Shown piece by piece: positions 8,600 through 16,795 of a stretch of 64,000 nt of DNA. Numbering within the stretch: the first letter of the stretch is position 1; the number at the start of each line of letters is the position of its first letter. Origin of the DNA: Sediminibacterium sp. KACHI17. Its GTDB lineage: Bacteria; Bacteroidota; Bacteroidia; Chitinophagales; Chitinophagaceae. Both the position numbers and the translations under genes were made by a program. A model generated the notes under the pieces. It searched no databases. It had not been told where the DNA came from and saw nothing but the letters and a program-made list of their open reading frames with translations. Where the stretch lies: the NCBI RefSeq assembly GCF_040362915.1, contig NZ_AP029612.1:1612001-1676000 (forward strand). Direction: 5' to 3'.

Positions 8600-9631
8600 A
8601 TGATCTACCCGCTTATCAGACAATTGCTTTTTTGTTTCCCACCTGAGGATGTACACTATTTTTCGATGGATATTCTCCGTAGTGTTTGTTCAGTAGAACC
8701 CTTGAAAAAACTGATTGCCGGATCATTCTCACCCAAACAAAGCGGATTGGCGAAAGAGGTATTTGGCCTAACATTTCCGAATCCGGTTGGTTTAGGAGCA
8801 GGATTTGATAAAAACGCACTGTACCTGAATGAGTTGGAAGCTTTGGGTTTTGGATTCGTAGAGATTGGAACGGTAACCCCCCTCCCACAACCCGGGAATG
8901 ATAAACCCCGTCTTTTCCGATTACCCGCTGATAAAGCATTGATCAACCGAATGGGTTTTAATAATTATGGAGCGAAAGCCATTGCAGGCAGATTGGAGAT
9001 GCATAAGAAAAAACGTTCATCGCTCATCGTTGGAGGTAATATTGGAAAGAATAAAGTAACCGCCAATGAAGATGCATGGAAAGATTACCTGACATGCTTT
9101 GACACGTTACATGATCTGGTAGATTATTTTGTGGTGAATGTAAGTTCTCCCAACACACCCGGTCTCAGAGAATTGCAGGAAAAAGATTCTTTGAAAAAAA
9201 TTTTCAGTGAACTACAAAACAGCAATCAGAGAAAAACAAATCCTAAATCATTATTATTAAAGATTGCACCTGATCTTACGAAGGAACAATTGGATGATAT
9301 CGTTGCACTGGCTTTTGAGGTGAAATTGGATGGACTTGTTGCCACCAATACCACGATCAGCAGAGAGCAGCTTCGTACACCAGCATCCAGCATCGAAAAA
9401 ATAGGTGCGGGAGGATTGAGTGGCAAGCCGGTACAAAAAAGATCAACAGAAGTAGTACAATATCTTTCGGAAAAAACCGGAAGACAAATACCAATTATCG
9501 CCAGTGGCGGCATTTTCAATGGAGCAGATGCCAAAGAAAAAATCAACGCAGGAGCCAGCTTGGTACAGGTATGGACAGGATTTGTATATGAAGGTCCTGG
9601 TATCGTGAAACAAATTTGTAAGCATTTATAA
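8600..9631 (+). CDS. pyrD: Quinone-dependent dihydroorotate dehydrogenase (class 2)
   Basis: A 343-residue FMN enzyme that oxidises dihydroorotate to orotate in pyrimidine synthesis and passes electrons to membrane quinone. The N-terminal extension (about 1-45, with the amphipathic LIRQLLFCFPPEDVHYF) is the membrane/quinone contact that marks class 2. The family motifs GLGAGFDKNA, NVSSPNTPGLREL (active-site serine) and IIASGGIF are present, as is the FMN-phosphate region near GASLVQVWTGFVYEGP. The ATG at 8600 follows a promoter-like box by only seven bases. The terC-like gene starts seven bases after its stop, so the two are probably cotranscribed. Confidence 0.94.
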   Translation: MIYPLIRQLLFCFPPEDVHYFSMDILRSVCSVEPLKKLIAGSFSPKQSGLAKEVFGLTFPNPVGLGAGFDKNALYLNELEALGFGFVEIGTVTPLPQPGNDKPRLFRLPADKALINRMGFNNYGAKAIAGRLEMHKKKRSSLIVGGNIGKNKVTANEDAWKDYLTCFDTLHDLVDYFVVNVSSPNTPGLRELQEKDSLKKIFSELQNSNQRKTNPKSLLLKIAPDLTKEQLDDIVALAFEVKLDGLVATNTTISREQLRTPASSIEKIGAGGLSGKPVQKRSTEVVQYLSEKTGRQIPIIASGGIFNGADAKEKINAGASLVQVWTGFVYEGPGIVKQICKHL

Positions 9632-9638
9632 ATCATTT

Positions 9639-10436
9639 ATGGAACATCTATTGACATCAGAAAGTTTGATCAGTTTTTTGATCCTTGTCATTCTTGAAGT
9701 GGTATTGGGAATCGATAATGTGATTTTTGTGAGCATCATCATGAACCGGATGGATAAAAAGCATCAGCCACGTGCCAGAATGTTATGGATGATCATGGGC
9801 ATGAGTACACGTATCATTTTGTTGTTTGGATTGGGCTGGTTGTTGGCACAAAAAGGAAAACCTGTATTTAGTGCATGGGGTAAAGATTTTGATCTGGCCA
9901 GTTTGGTAATGTTAGCAGGAGGCTTGTTCTTATTGTATAAAACAGTCCGTGAAATACATCATAAACTGGAAGGTGAAGAAGAAGCACTGCATGGAGGCGC
10001 TCAAAAAAAACTCGGTTTTGCTGCAGCAGTATTTCAAATCATGCTGATCGATATGGTCTTTAGTTTTGATAGCATCATCACAGCAGGTGGTACTGCCAAA
10101 CATATCGAAATCATGATCGCTGCCGTGATCGTTGCAATGATCGTGATGTTCTTATTCAGTACCAATATCTCCAACTTCATCCATAAACATCCAACCTTAA
10201 AAATGCTGGCATTGTCTTTTTTGGTAATGATCGGTTTTGTATTGATCGTAGAAGGATGGGATAGTGTGAATGCACATGAATTGCATCTTAAAAACTATGT
10301 GTACTTCGCGATGGCATTTTCATTTGTGGTGGAGTTATTGAATATGCAATTGCGAAAGAAATATGTGAAGCCGGTTGAACTACGCTCACCTGTTATCCCG
10401 GAGCAGGAAACCCGTGACTCTGATATGGCTCATTGA
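9639..10436 (+). CDS. TerC family integral membrane protein
   Basis: A 265-residue polytopic protein of about seven predicted membrane helices. The diagnostic TerC motifs are LEVVLGIDNVIFVSII near the N-terminus and IDMVFSFDSIITAGG in the middle, each with conserved acidic residues in the membrane. TerC-family proteins are linked to manganese efflux (Alx, MntP-like activity) and to tellurium resistance, and help metallation of exported proteins. The substrate here is unknown. It follows pyrD directly. A second TerC-family protein with a different layout is encoded at 53653-54618. Confidence 0.85.
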   Translation: MEHLLTSESLISFLILVILEVVLGIDNVIFVSIIMNRMDKKHQPRARMLWMIMGMSTRIILLFGLGWLLAQKGKPVFSAWGKDFDLASLVMLAGGLFLLYKTVREIHHKLEGEEEALHGGAQKKLGFAAAVFQIMLIDMVFSFDSIITAGGTAKHIEIMIAAVIVAMIVMFLFSTNISNFIHKHPTLKMLALSFLVMIGFVLIVEGWDSVNAHELHLKNYVYFAMAFSFVVELLNMQLRKKYVKPVELRSPVIPEQETRDSDMAH

Positions 10437-10502
10437 TCTTTGGGTGGAGAAAAAAGGCGGAATTTGTTTTGATCTGTTTACTTTTAATCTCAAAGTGCTT
10501 TT

Positions 10503-11138
10503 ATGAAAGAGGAACAAAAACATCTGGATACACTTCAGGATATCAAACAGATCATGGATCGAAGCAGTCGGTTCATCAGTTTAAGTGGACTGAGTGGTAT
10601 TGCTGCCGGACTTTGCGCCTTAGGTGCTGTAAGTTATGTGTGGCCAATTTGGAATATTTCATTGGGCAGCAGTATTGAAACATCAAACCCGGTTTTGCTC
10701 ATTTTAGATCCTGAACAAAAAGCAAGTTTGTTACTGACCGGTATCACATGCTTCATTTGTTCTTTCATTTTCGCTATTGTCTTTACCTGGTTTAGAACTA
10801 AAAAAACATACGCATCACTTTGGAACAGTACAGTGCGAAGACTGGTCATTAATACAAGCATTCCTTTTTGTGCAGGAGCAGTAATGGTAGTGTATTTATT
10901 GAATTGGAATCTGACAGGATTGATCGCTCCGGTTTGTCTCATCTTTTATGGTTTGGCACTACTGAACGGAAGTAAATACACTGTTTCTGAAATACGTTGG
11001 TTAGGTATCAGTGAATTATTATTGGGCTTGATCACACTTGGATTTTTACATTATGGCATTATCGCCTGGGGAATTGGATTTGGATTGTTGCATATCATTT
11101 ATGGTGCACTGATGTGGTGGAAATATGAAAGAGCATGA
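10503..11138 (+). CDS. Membrane protein of unknown function paired with a winged-helix regulator
   Basis: A 211-residue protein with a short charged N-terminus (MKEEQKHLDTLQDIKQIMD) and about five to six membrane helices: near 28-50, 75-100, 115-135, 140-155 and 168-205. I know similar proteins only as uncharacterised Bacteroidota membrane proteins. Its stop overlaps the start of the following winged-helix gene by four bases (ATGA), so the two are translationally coupled and probably act together, the membrane protein perhaps as sensor or target. No catalytic motif was seen. Confidence 0.75.
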   Translation: MKEEQKHLDTLQDIKQIMDRSSRFISLSGLSGIAAGLCALGAVSYVWPIWNISLGSSIETSNPVLLILDPEQKASLLLTGITCFICSFIFAIVFTWFRTKKTYASLWNSTVRRLVINTSIPFCAGAVMVVYLLNWNLTGLIAPVCLIFYGLALLNGSKYTVSEIRWLGISELLLGLITLGFLHYGIIAWGIGFGLLHIIYGALMWWKYERA

Positions 11139-11434
11139 AAAATCCGATCGAACAATTAAATAAAGTTTTTGATAGTCGTGTTCGGCTTGGTATCATGAGT
11201 GCCGTCATGGTGAATGATGAAGTAAACTTCAATGAGTTGAAAGAACTGATACAGGTTACAGATGGAAACCTTGCCAGTCATTTAAAGACATTGGAAGAAA
11301 ACGGATACATCCTTGTGAAAAAAGGTTTCATTGGTAGGAAGACCAACACTACATATGCCATCACAAAAGCGGGAGAGAAAGCATTCAAAGCACATATTGA
11401 TGCGCTTGAAAAGATGATCAAGGGTTTGAGTTGA
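11135..11434 (+). CDS. Winged-helix transcriptional regulator (MarR/ArsR-like)
   Basis: A 99-residue DNA-binding protein made of one winged-helix domain. The helix-turn-helix is within FNELKELIQVTDGNLASHLKTLEENGYI, and the wing within KKGFIGRKTNTTYAITKAGE. This pattern matches the small 'transcriptional regulator' family of Bacteroidota whose genes overlap membrane-protein genes. It likely regulates the overlapping upstream membrane-protein gene or its own operon; this is inference. A hairpin terminator begins 40 bases after the stop. Confidence 0.85.
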   Translation: MKNPIEQLNKVFDSRVRLGIMSAVMVNDEVNFNELKELIQVTDGNLASHLKTLEENGYILVKKGFIGRKTNTTYAITKAGEKAFKAHIDALEKMIKGLS

Positions 11435-11473
11435 TCGGATTTGATCAGCAGTTGGTTAAAGTCTGCACAAAAA

Positions 11474-11498
11474 AAAGCCCTGCGATTAACAGGGCTTT
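11474..11498 (-). terminator. Rho-independent terminator between convergent genes
   Basis: A perfect 9-bp stem AAAGCCCTG / CAGGGCTTT with a 7-nt loop. On the minus strand it is followed by a run of T (complement of the A-run 11469-11476), so it mainly serves the acyl-CoA dehydrogenase gene; it may also act on the plus strand. Confidence 0.82.
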
Positions 11499-11525
11499 AG
11501 ATATAAGCAAGCAATCGAAAAGAGA

Positions 11526-12668
11526 CTATCCATGTAGAACCTCTCTGGAGATCACCAGTTTCTGGATCTCAGAAGTTCCTTCACCAATAGTACACAATTT
11601 TGCGTCACGATAGTACTTTTCTACAGGAAAATCTTTTGTATAGCCGTAACCACCGAAGATCTGGATCGCTTCAGTAGCAGTTTTTACTGCCACTTCACTC
11701 GCATAATACTTCGCCATAGCCCCTTCTTTGGTTACCTTCTGACCACGGTTTTTGAGGTCACATGCCTGCCAGATGAGTAAATCAGATGCCATGATCTCTG
11801 TAGCCATATCAGCAAGTTTGAAGCTAATACCCTGAAAATTACTGATGGGCTGGTCAAACTGATAGCGTTCTTTCGAATATTTGGTGGCCGCTTCATAAGC
11901 ACCTTTCGCGATACCAGCTGATAGCGCCGCGATTGATATCCTGCCACCATCTAGGATCTTCATTGCCTGTCTGAACCCATCCCCCACTTCACCTAATCGA
12001 TTCGCATCAGCAATGCGACAGTTTTCAAAGATCATCTCAGCTGTTTCACTAGCACGCATGCCCAGTTTATTCTCTTTTTTACCCGCCGAAAAACCTGCAG
12101 TACCTCTTTCTACCACAAATGCAGTAGAATTACCACTGGTTCTGGGTTCTCCTGTTCTGCAGATAACAACAGCGATATCACCGCTTTTACCATGTGTGAT
12201 CCAGCTTTTGGTACCATTCAATATCCAATCATTTCCGTCTTTTACAGCTACCGTCTTCATATTTCCAGCATCACTACCCGTATTCGGCTCTGTAAGTCCC
12301 CAAGCACCTATCCATTCAGCAGTAGCCAGCTTCGGTAGCCATTTCTTTTTTTGTTCCTCATTTCCAAAAGAAAGAATATGATTCGTACACAATGAATTGT
12401 GTGCAGCCAAACTCAATCCTACAGACCCACAAACTTTTGAGATCTCTTGAATGATGGCATTGTATTCAAAATAGCCTAATCCAGCGCCGCCATACTGCTC
12501 AGGTACCAATACCCCCATTAGGCCCAGTTTTCCCATTTCCTTGAAAACAGCTACCGGAAACTCCTGGCTTTCATCCCACTCCATTACATGCGGAAGAATA
12601 TACTGCTGAGCAAAATCCCTAGCTGTTTGTGCTACCTGTTCTGTTAGTTCTGTAGGTTGAAAATGCAT
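11526..12668 (-). CDS. Acyl-CoA dehydrogenase
   Basis: A 380-residue FAD flavoenzyme catalysing alpha,beta-dehydrogenation of acyl-CoA. It shows the family segments WGLTEPNTGSDA (flavin/substrate contact), WITHGKSGD, the helix ERYQFDQPISNFQGI, and GGYGYTKDFPVEKYYRDAK. The catalytic base is the glutamate in IGEGTSEIQ, the position used by short-chain enzymes. Length and motifs match short- or branched-chain acyl-CoA dehydrogenases; the exact substrate is not readable. The start is the ATG at 12668. Upstream lie a leader hairpin (12690-12730) and a palindrome (12735-12752) that look like control sites. Confidence 0.92.
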   Translation of the reverse strand: MHFQPTELTEQVAQTARDFAQQYILPHVMEWDESQEFPVAVFKEMGKLGLMGVLVPEQYGGAGLGYFEYNAIIQEISKVCGSVGLSLAAHNSLCTNHILSFGNEEQKKKWLPKLATAEWIGAWGLTEPNTGSDAGNMKTVAVKDGNDWILNGTKSWITHGKSGDIAVVICRTGEPRTSGNSTAFVVERGTAGFSAGKKENKLGMRASETAEMIFENCRIADANRLGEVGDGFRQAMKILDGGRISIAALSAGIAKGAYEAATKYSKERYQFDQPISNFQGISFKLADMATEIMASDLLIWQACDLKNRGQKVTKEGAMAKYYASEVAVKTATEAIQIFGGYGYTKDFPVEKYYRDAKLCTIGEGTSEIQKLVISREVLHG

Positions 12669-12689
12669 AATGATACTTTTTAAATAGAC

Positions 12690-12730
12690 GAAGGTTGCCT
12701 AACTAAGCAATCGTTACTAAGGCAACCTTC
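12690..12730 (-). promoter_or_regulatory. Inverted repeat in the acyl-CoA dehydrogenase leader
   Basis: GAAGGTTGCC (12690-12699) and GGCAACCTTC (12721-12730) are perfect complements around a 21-nt loop; one further T-A pair can form inside. It lies 22 nt upstream of the acyl-CoA dehydrogenase ATG and would sit in the 5' leader of its mRNA. Role unknown. Confidence 0.55.
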
Positions 12731-12734
12731 TGAA

Positions 12735-12752
12735 AACAAACGACCGTTTGTT
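12735..12752. promoter_or_regulatory. Palindromic operator-like site (AACAAACG-AC-CGTTTGTT)
   Basis: A perfect 8+8 palindrome with a 2-bp centre, located 67-84 bases upstream of the acyl-CoA dehydrogenase start, close to where its promoter should lie. Size and symmetry resemble operators of TetR-family repressors, which often control acyl-CoA dehydrogenase genes. An outer pair CTGAAAAC / GTTTTCAG (12730-12737, 12754-12761) overlaps it. No such regulator gene is in the window. Confidence 0.5.
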
Positions 12753-12819
12753 AGTTTTCAGTGCAAAAGAACTACTTTTTGATATTCCTTCCAAAAATGG
12801 TTTATAGGTTAACATTTTT

Positions 12820-13668
12820 TTATTCAATGAAGAATAGTGCATGGAATCGGCTCAACCAATCTTTCGTAAACCCGGGTACTTCCAATAACTGATCCATCTC
12901 AGCGAACCAACCTTGTTCCTGACGTCGACGTACAATTGCTTTTGCAACTTCGATGGAAATACCTGTTTTGGAAACGATCTGATAAGCGGACGCTCGATTC
13001 AACGGTAACTTTTTCAGACTCGACTGATGGATCTGCAAATAAGGCGCCAATTGTTTCAAAAGACTATCCTTTAATCCATAAACAGCACTCAATTCCTCCA
13101 TATTACTAAAGCCATCTGATTGCTCTCTGCATTTGATGATTCTCTCGGCGAGCACCTCTCCGATACCGGGCAAAGATTTCCAAGCTTCCAGATCTGCTGT
13201 ATTGATATCAATAGCCTGAATATTGCGCGTTGTTTGCTTGAAATCAGGCTCTTTGTAATTGGTTCTGACATAAGGAATCAAACGGTCAGCCATTAATTGT
13301 GGCATACCCCATATTTTCCGCAGGTCTTCTGGTTTGCGAAATTGTCCACCCTTATTTACATAATTGATGATCCGCTTAGCCACACCAACAGGCACTCCTA
13401 ATCTTTGCCATTCTTCTATCGAAAGGTTATTGGGATCAAAAGGATACAAGGGAATCGTATTGGGATGTGTCTCTTCTGTATTATGTTCATCATCCAGCAT
13501 AGCTTTCCATTTTTTTCCTTGTTTGGTCATTACAGATAAATCAGGTAATGGTTGGAGTGGGATCAAGTATGGGGTGAGCAATAACAACAAAACAATGACC
13601 ACGAAAGCAAGGATACCCAAGCGTTCCTTCTTGCTGAACTGGTCGTAAGCGCGTGACTTCTTCTGCAT
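12820..13668 (-). CDS. Membrane-anchored helix-hairpin-helix (ComEA-like) protein
   Basis: A 282-residue protein with a basic N-terminus, one membrane helix at about residues 17-40 (LGILAFVVIVLLLLL) and at least three helix-hairpin-helix DNA-binding repeats outside. Typical HhH text is seen in LGVPVGVAKRIINYV (about 90-105), LPGIGEVLAERII (about 165-178) and TGISIEVAKAIV (about 235-248), each followed by the F-x-x-x-x-x-L partner helix. The layout matches ComEA-type proteins, which bind incoming DNA in natural transformation. The membrane anchor and repeat number suggest a periplasmic DNA-binding role, but uptake itself is inferred. Confidence 0.82.
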   Translation of the reverse strand: MQKKSRAYDQFSKKERLGILAFVVIVLLLLLTPYLIPLQPLPDLSVMTKQGKKWKAMLDDEHNTEETHPNTIPLYPFDPNNLSIEEWQRLGVPVGVAKRIINYVNKGGQFRKPEDLRKIWGMPQLMADRLIPYVRTNYKEPDFKQTTRNIQAIDINTADLEAWKSLPGIGEVLAERIIKCREQSDGFSNMEELSAVYGLKDSLLKQLAPYLQIHQSSLKKLPLNRASAYQIVSKTGISIEVAKAIVRRRQEQGWFAEMDQLLEVPGFTKDWLSRFHALFFIE

Positions 13669-13701
13669 ACAATGGATTTGATTGTATGCCTTTTCTTTCT
13701 G

Positions 13702-14478
13702 TTATAATCTCAATTGCAATCCGTCATATGCCAGTTGCATATGAGAAGGTAATTCGCCATTGATTACTTCGTGTAAACCTAACTGATGACTAATATGTGT
13801 AAAATATACCTGAGGTATTTTTAATTCCTCCGCAAGTAATACTGCTTCACTCAATGTAAAATGTGAAAGATGATTTTCTTTTCGAAGTGCATTCAATACC
13901 AATATTTTTGAGCCGCGTATTTTTTCTTTCTCTGATTCTTCGATACGATTAGCATCCGTGATATAAGTAAAATCACCAAAACGAAAACCAAATACAGGCA
14001 TCTTGTAATGCCAAACTTCTATCGGTAACACAGGTATATCGCCAACAAAAAAAGGTTGTTCATCAATAGTGATCAAATTCAACTCAGGCACACCAGGATA
14101 TCGTGTATCAGAAAACGCATAATAATAATCTCTGCGCAATGCCTCCTCTGTCAAGGTATTGGCATAAATATCCATGGGCTTTTTCGTAAAGTAATTATAG
14201 GCGCGAATATCATCTAGTCCGGCCAAATGATCTTTGTGTGGATGTGTATATACTACAGCATCAAGTCTTCGGTTATTGATACGCAACATCTGATATCGAA
14301 AATCAGGTGTGGTGTCCACCACCAAAGAAGTTAGTGCAGATTGAATGAGTACACTACTTCTTAAACGATTGTCTTGTGGATTGGTAGAAGTACACACTTC
14401 ACAGTCGCAGCCGATCATTGGTACACCACTACTGGTACCAGTCCCCAAAAATGTTATGGTAAGAGAAGGATTGTGCAC
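13702..14478 (-). CDS. MBL-fold metallo-hydrolase (PhnP-like phosphodiesterase)
   Basis: A 258-residue metallo-beta-lactamase-fold hydrolase. The zinc site motif THPHKDHLAGLDD is present, with further ligands in TYITDANR and FTHISHQLG. A cysteine cluster, GCDCEVC near residue 25, is followed by DNRLRSS, as in PhnP, where a structural zinc sits. PhnP cleaves cyclic phosphoribosyl phosphates; whether this protein does the same is not shown. The most likely start is the GTG at 14478 (MHNPSLTITFLGTGTS), since the conserved fold begins at TITFLGTGTS and there is no nearer ATG. The gene before it encodes a small conserved unknown. Confidence 0.85.
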   Translation of the reverse strand: MHNPSLTITFLGTGTSSGVPMIGCDCEVCTSTNPQDNRLRSSVLIQSALTSLVVDTTPDFRYQMLRINNRRLDAVVYTHPHKDHLAGLDDIRAYNYFTKKPMDIYANTLTEEALRRDYYYAFSDTRYPGVPELNLITIDEQPFFVGDIPVLPIEVWHYKMPVFGFRFGDFTYITDANRIEESEKEKIRGSKILVLNALRKENHLSHFTLSEAVLLAEELKIPQVYFTHISHQLGLHEVINGELPSHMQLAYDGLQLRL

Positions 14479-14533
14479 AGATCAAATCTATGGAAATATG
14501 GGCAGATGCCGTCAGCGTATTTCCCGCAAAAAA

Positions 14534-14806
14534 CTAAGCCTCAGTGGCTGATTTTTTCACCACTTCCTCATAGAGTTTTTGTGACTCTAAGGTCAGCTTA
14601 TCAAAATCGATCTGGAGTTGTGGAATGATCTCCATTAATGTATTGATTCTTCCTTCGATATTCAGGAACTTATTCAAGACCACGATACGCTTGGCTTCTA
14701 ACAGGCACCATCCACTTTGAAAAGTACCTCTTTCATAGCGCACCACATACTCGGATTCACCAAGTATGTCTTCCAATTTATCTAAAGTAGTTTGTGTGTA
14801 TTTCAT
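14534..14806 (-). CDS. Small conserved protein of unknown function
   Basis: A 90-residue soluble protein, probably alpha+beta followed by a long helix (about residues 45-88, INTLMEIIPQLQIDFDKL) that could form a coiled coil. The N-terminal half (TLDKLEDILGESEYVVRYERGTF) resembles a conserved Bacteroidota family of unknown role. It lies on the same strand between porX and the MBL-fold hydrolase, 55 bases before the latter, so it may be cotranscribed with it. The ATG at 14806 is the only start. Function not assigned. Confidence 0.72.
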   Translation of the reverse strand: MKYTQTTLDKLEDILGESEYVVRYERGTFQSGWCLLEAKRIVVLNKFLNIEGRINTLMEIIPQLQIDFDKLTLESQKLYEEVVKKSATEA

Positions 14807-14904
14807 CCTATTAATCGGTCATTAAATCATGAAACAATAACTCAGCAAATGTAAGATTCGGGGCTTGTTTGCAGGGGCGCGGCGGGGATTAGTTATTCAC
14901 ATTT

Positions 14905-15018
14905 AGCTGCGAACCTTGGGCTAAGAGCTTCAAGCTACAAGCTGCAGGCTACATGGGCTTTTAGCTAATGAAGCAATCTCATTCAATTACTTGCAGCTTG
15001 AGGCTGATAGCTTGCAGC
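14905..15018. repeat. Facing heptad-repeat arrays, AGCTNCA dialect
   Basis: Seven plus-strand units (14905-14953, such as AGCTACA and AGCTGCA) face four minus-strand units (14991-15018, such as GCTGCAA), separated by a 37-nt spacer. All keep C at position 3 and a pyrimidine at position 4. The end of the second array is the stop codon of porX. It fills most of the 211-base gap between porX and the upstream small gene. Confidence 0.7.
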
Positions 15019-16574
15019 TACTTACTCACCATTTTAATAATCGGTACAATCATTTCTTCAAGACTGATACCCCCGTGCTGAAAGGTGTTTCGGTAATAGT
15101 TAACGTAATGGTTATAATTATTCGGATAACAAAGAAACCCATCTTCCTTGGCAAATATGTAAGAGGAGTTCACATTCGGTACGGGTAACCCTGCCTCTTT
15201 AGGATCTTTGAATGCCAGTACATCTCTTGGTTCAAAATTCAGATTCCGCCCATGTTTGTATCTCAGATTCGTAGTTGTTTGCTTATCGCCGATCACTTTA
15301 TGCGGTGTCTTCACACGTACACTTCCATGATCTGTTGCCAACACCACTTTGATTGATTTATCGGCAATCTTTTTCAGGGCCTGATGTAGCGGACTATGTT
15401 CAAACCAGCTTTTGGTCAAACTTCTATAACTTGTTTCATCACTTGCCAACTCTTTCAACACTTCCATTTCTGTTCTGGCATGACTTAGCATATCCACAAA
15501 ATTGTATACGATCACATTAAGGTCATTCTGCAACAGATTATGGATATTGTTTACAAGCTGTTGCCCATCATTGTGATTTAAAATTTTATGATAACTGATC
15601 TTGAGATCTTCTTTTTTCAGTCGTTTCAACTGAGCGCGAAAGAAAGTTTCTTCCTCATTGTTTTTCCCTCCCTCTTCTTCATCATTTTTCCATAATTGCG
15701 GGAATTGCTTTTCGATATCTACTGGCATTAATCCTGCGAAAATGGCGTTCCTACAGTATTGTGTGGCAGTGGGCAGAATTGAGTAAAAGGTTTCTTCTTC
15801 GAGTATCCGAAAACTCTCTGCAAAGGTTGGTTGTATCGCTTTCCATTGATCAAATCGGAGATTATCGATCAGAACAAAAAAAAGTGGCACTCCTTTCTCA
15901 ACATGTGGCAGCACTTTAAACTTGAACAACTGATGACTCATGATAGGTGATGCCGCTGAAGAAGGTGATACCCATGATGCATAATGCTTACTAATAAATT
16001 TGAAGAATTCGGTATTGGCTTCTTGCTTTTGAGTGTGAAATACCTCACGCATTTCCGGACTATCACTCTTTTCCATTTCCAATTCCCAATACACCAGTTT
16101 CTTATAGATCTCCATCCATTGATTATAATCAGGATTATCATTCAATGCCATGAATAACTCTCGAAACTGTTGCTGATAAGCAGTGGTAGTGGTTTCAGCG
16201 ACCAATCGTTTATTGTCAATGATCTTTTTCAAACTAAGCAATACCTGATTGGGATTCACAGGTTTGATCAAATAATCACTGATCTGTCTGCCGATCGCCT
16301 CATTCATCAGGTTCTCGGTTTCATTTTTGGTGATGAGTACAACCGGGATATTGCTATTAACCTCTTTAATGCGAACCAAGGTTTCCAATCCGGTAATGCC
16401 AGGCATGGTCTCATCCATCAAAACCACGTCTACAGGCTCGGTTTTTACAAATTCAATCGCATCGAATCCATTGGTCAGGGTAGTAACTGTATACCCTTTT
16501 TGTTCCAAAAATATTTTTTGTGACTGAAGGCTTTCGATCTCATCATCGACCCATAAAATGTTGGCTAATGGCAT
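15018..16574 (-). CDS. porX: PorX: response regulator with PglZ/alkaline-phosphatase-like effector domain
   Basis: A 518-residue regulator of the type IX secretion system. Residues 1-120 are a receiver domain with Asp10/Asp11, phosphoacceptor Asp54 (VVLMDETMPG) and Lys in YLIKPV. The rest is an alkaline-phosphatase-superfamily (PglZ) domain with HARTEMEV, ATDHGSVRVKTPH and a histidine-rich C-terminal region ending in EEMIVPI. In Porphyromonas and Flavobacterium PorX pairs with the kinase PorY and the sigma factor SigP to control T9SS genes, and its PglZ domain hydrolyses cyclic or linear oligonucleotides. PorY is not in the window. Its TAG stop lies in a heptad array. Confidence 0.93.
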   Translation of the reverse strand: MPLANILWVDDEIESLQSQKIFLEQKGYTVTTLTNGFDAIEFVKTEPVDVVLMDETMPGITGLETLVRIKEVNSNIPVVLITKNETENLMNEAIGRQISDYLIKPVNPNQVLLSLKKIIDNKRLVAETTTTAYQQQFRELFMALNDNPDYNQWMEIYKKLVYWELEMEKSDSPEMREVFHTQKQEANTEFFKFISKHYASWVSPSSAASPIMSHQLFKFKVLPHVEKGVPLFFVLIDNLRFDQWKAIQPTFAESFRILEEETFYSILPTATQYCRNAIFAGLMPVDIEKQFPQLWKNDEEEGGKNNEEETFFRAQLKRLKKEDLKISYHKILNHNDGQQLVNNIHNLLQNDLNVIVYNFVDMLSHARTEMEVLKELASDETSYRSLTKSWFEHSPLHQALKKIADKSIKVVLATDHGSVRVKTPHKVIGDKQTTTNLRYKHGRNLNFEPRDVLAFKDPKEAGLPVPNVNSSYIFAKEDGFLCYPNNYNHYVNYYRNTFQHGGISLEEMIVPIIKMVSK

Positions 16575-16746
16575 ATGCTACTTTGACTGATTACATGAAA
16601 TGAAACTTGATGGCTTCATTTACCGGTTAAAATAAAGAAATAAATACGGTTTGTGTAACAGTAAAGAATAGGCTGGGTTATTGTTGCGTTTATAAGGTTT
16701 AAGAACCGTAAATCTATTTCATTCTGTCTTATCGGGTATCTCTTTG

Positions 16747-16754
16747 TATTTTTG
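16747..16754 (+). promoter_or_regulatory. Putative -7 box (TATTTTTG) of the HD-lpx cluster
   Basis: An exact TAnnTTTG match followed by CAGCC, 41 nt before the HD-hydrolase ATG. It lies in the 221-base divergent gap with porX; I saw no other structure there. Confidence 0.5.
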
Positions 16755-16795
16755 CAGCCTGCCTTAACAACCGATTTAACAAATCACCAACAGGT

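Noticed and set aside
12690..12761. Remnant of an insertion sequence (terminal inverted repeats)
   Set aside because: The repeats are only tens of bases apart, with no transposase remnant or target duplication; regulation explains them better.
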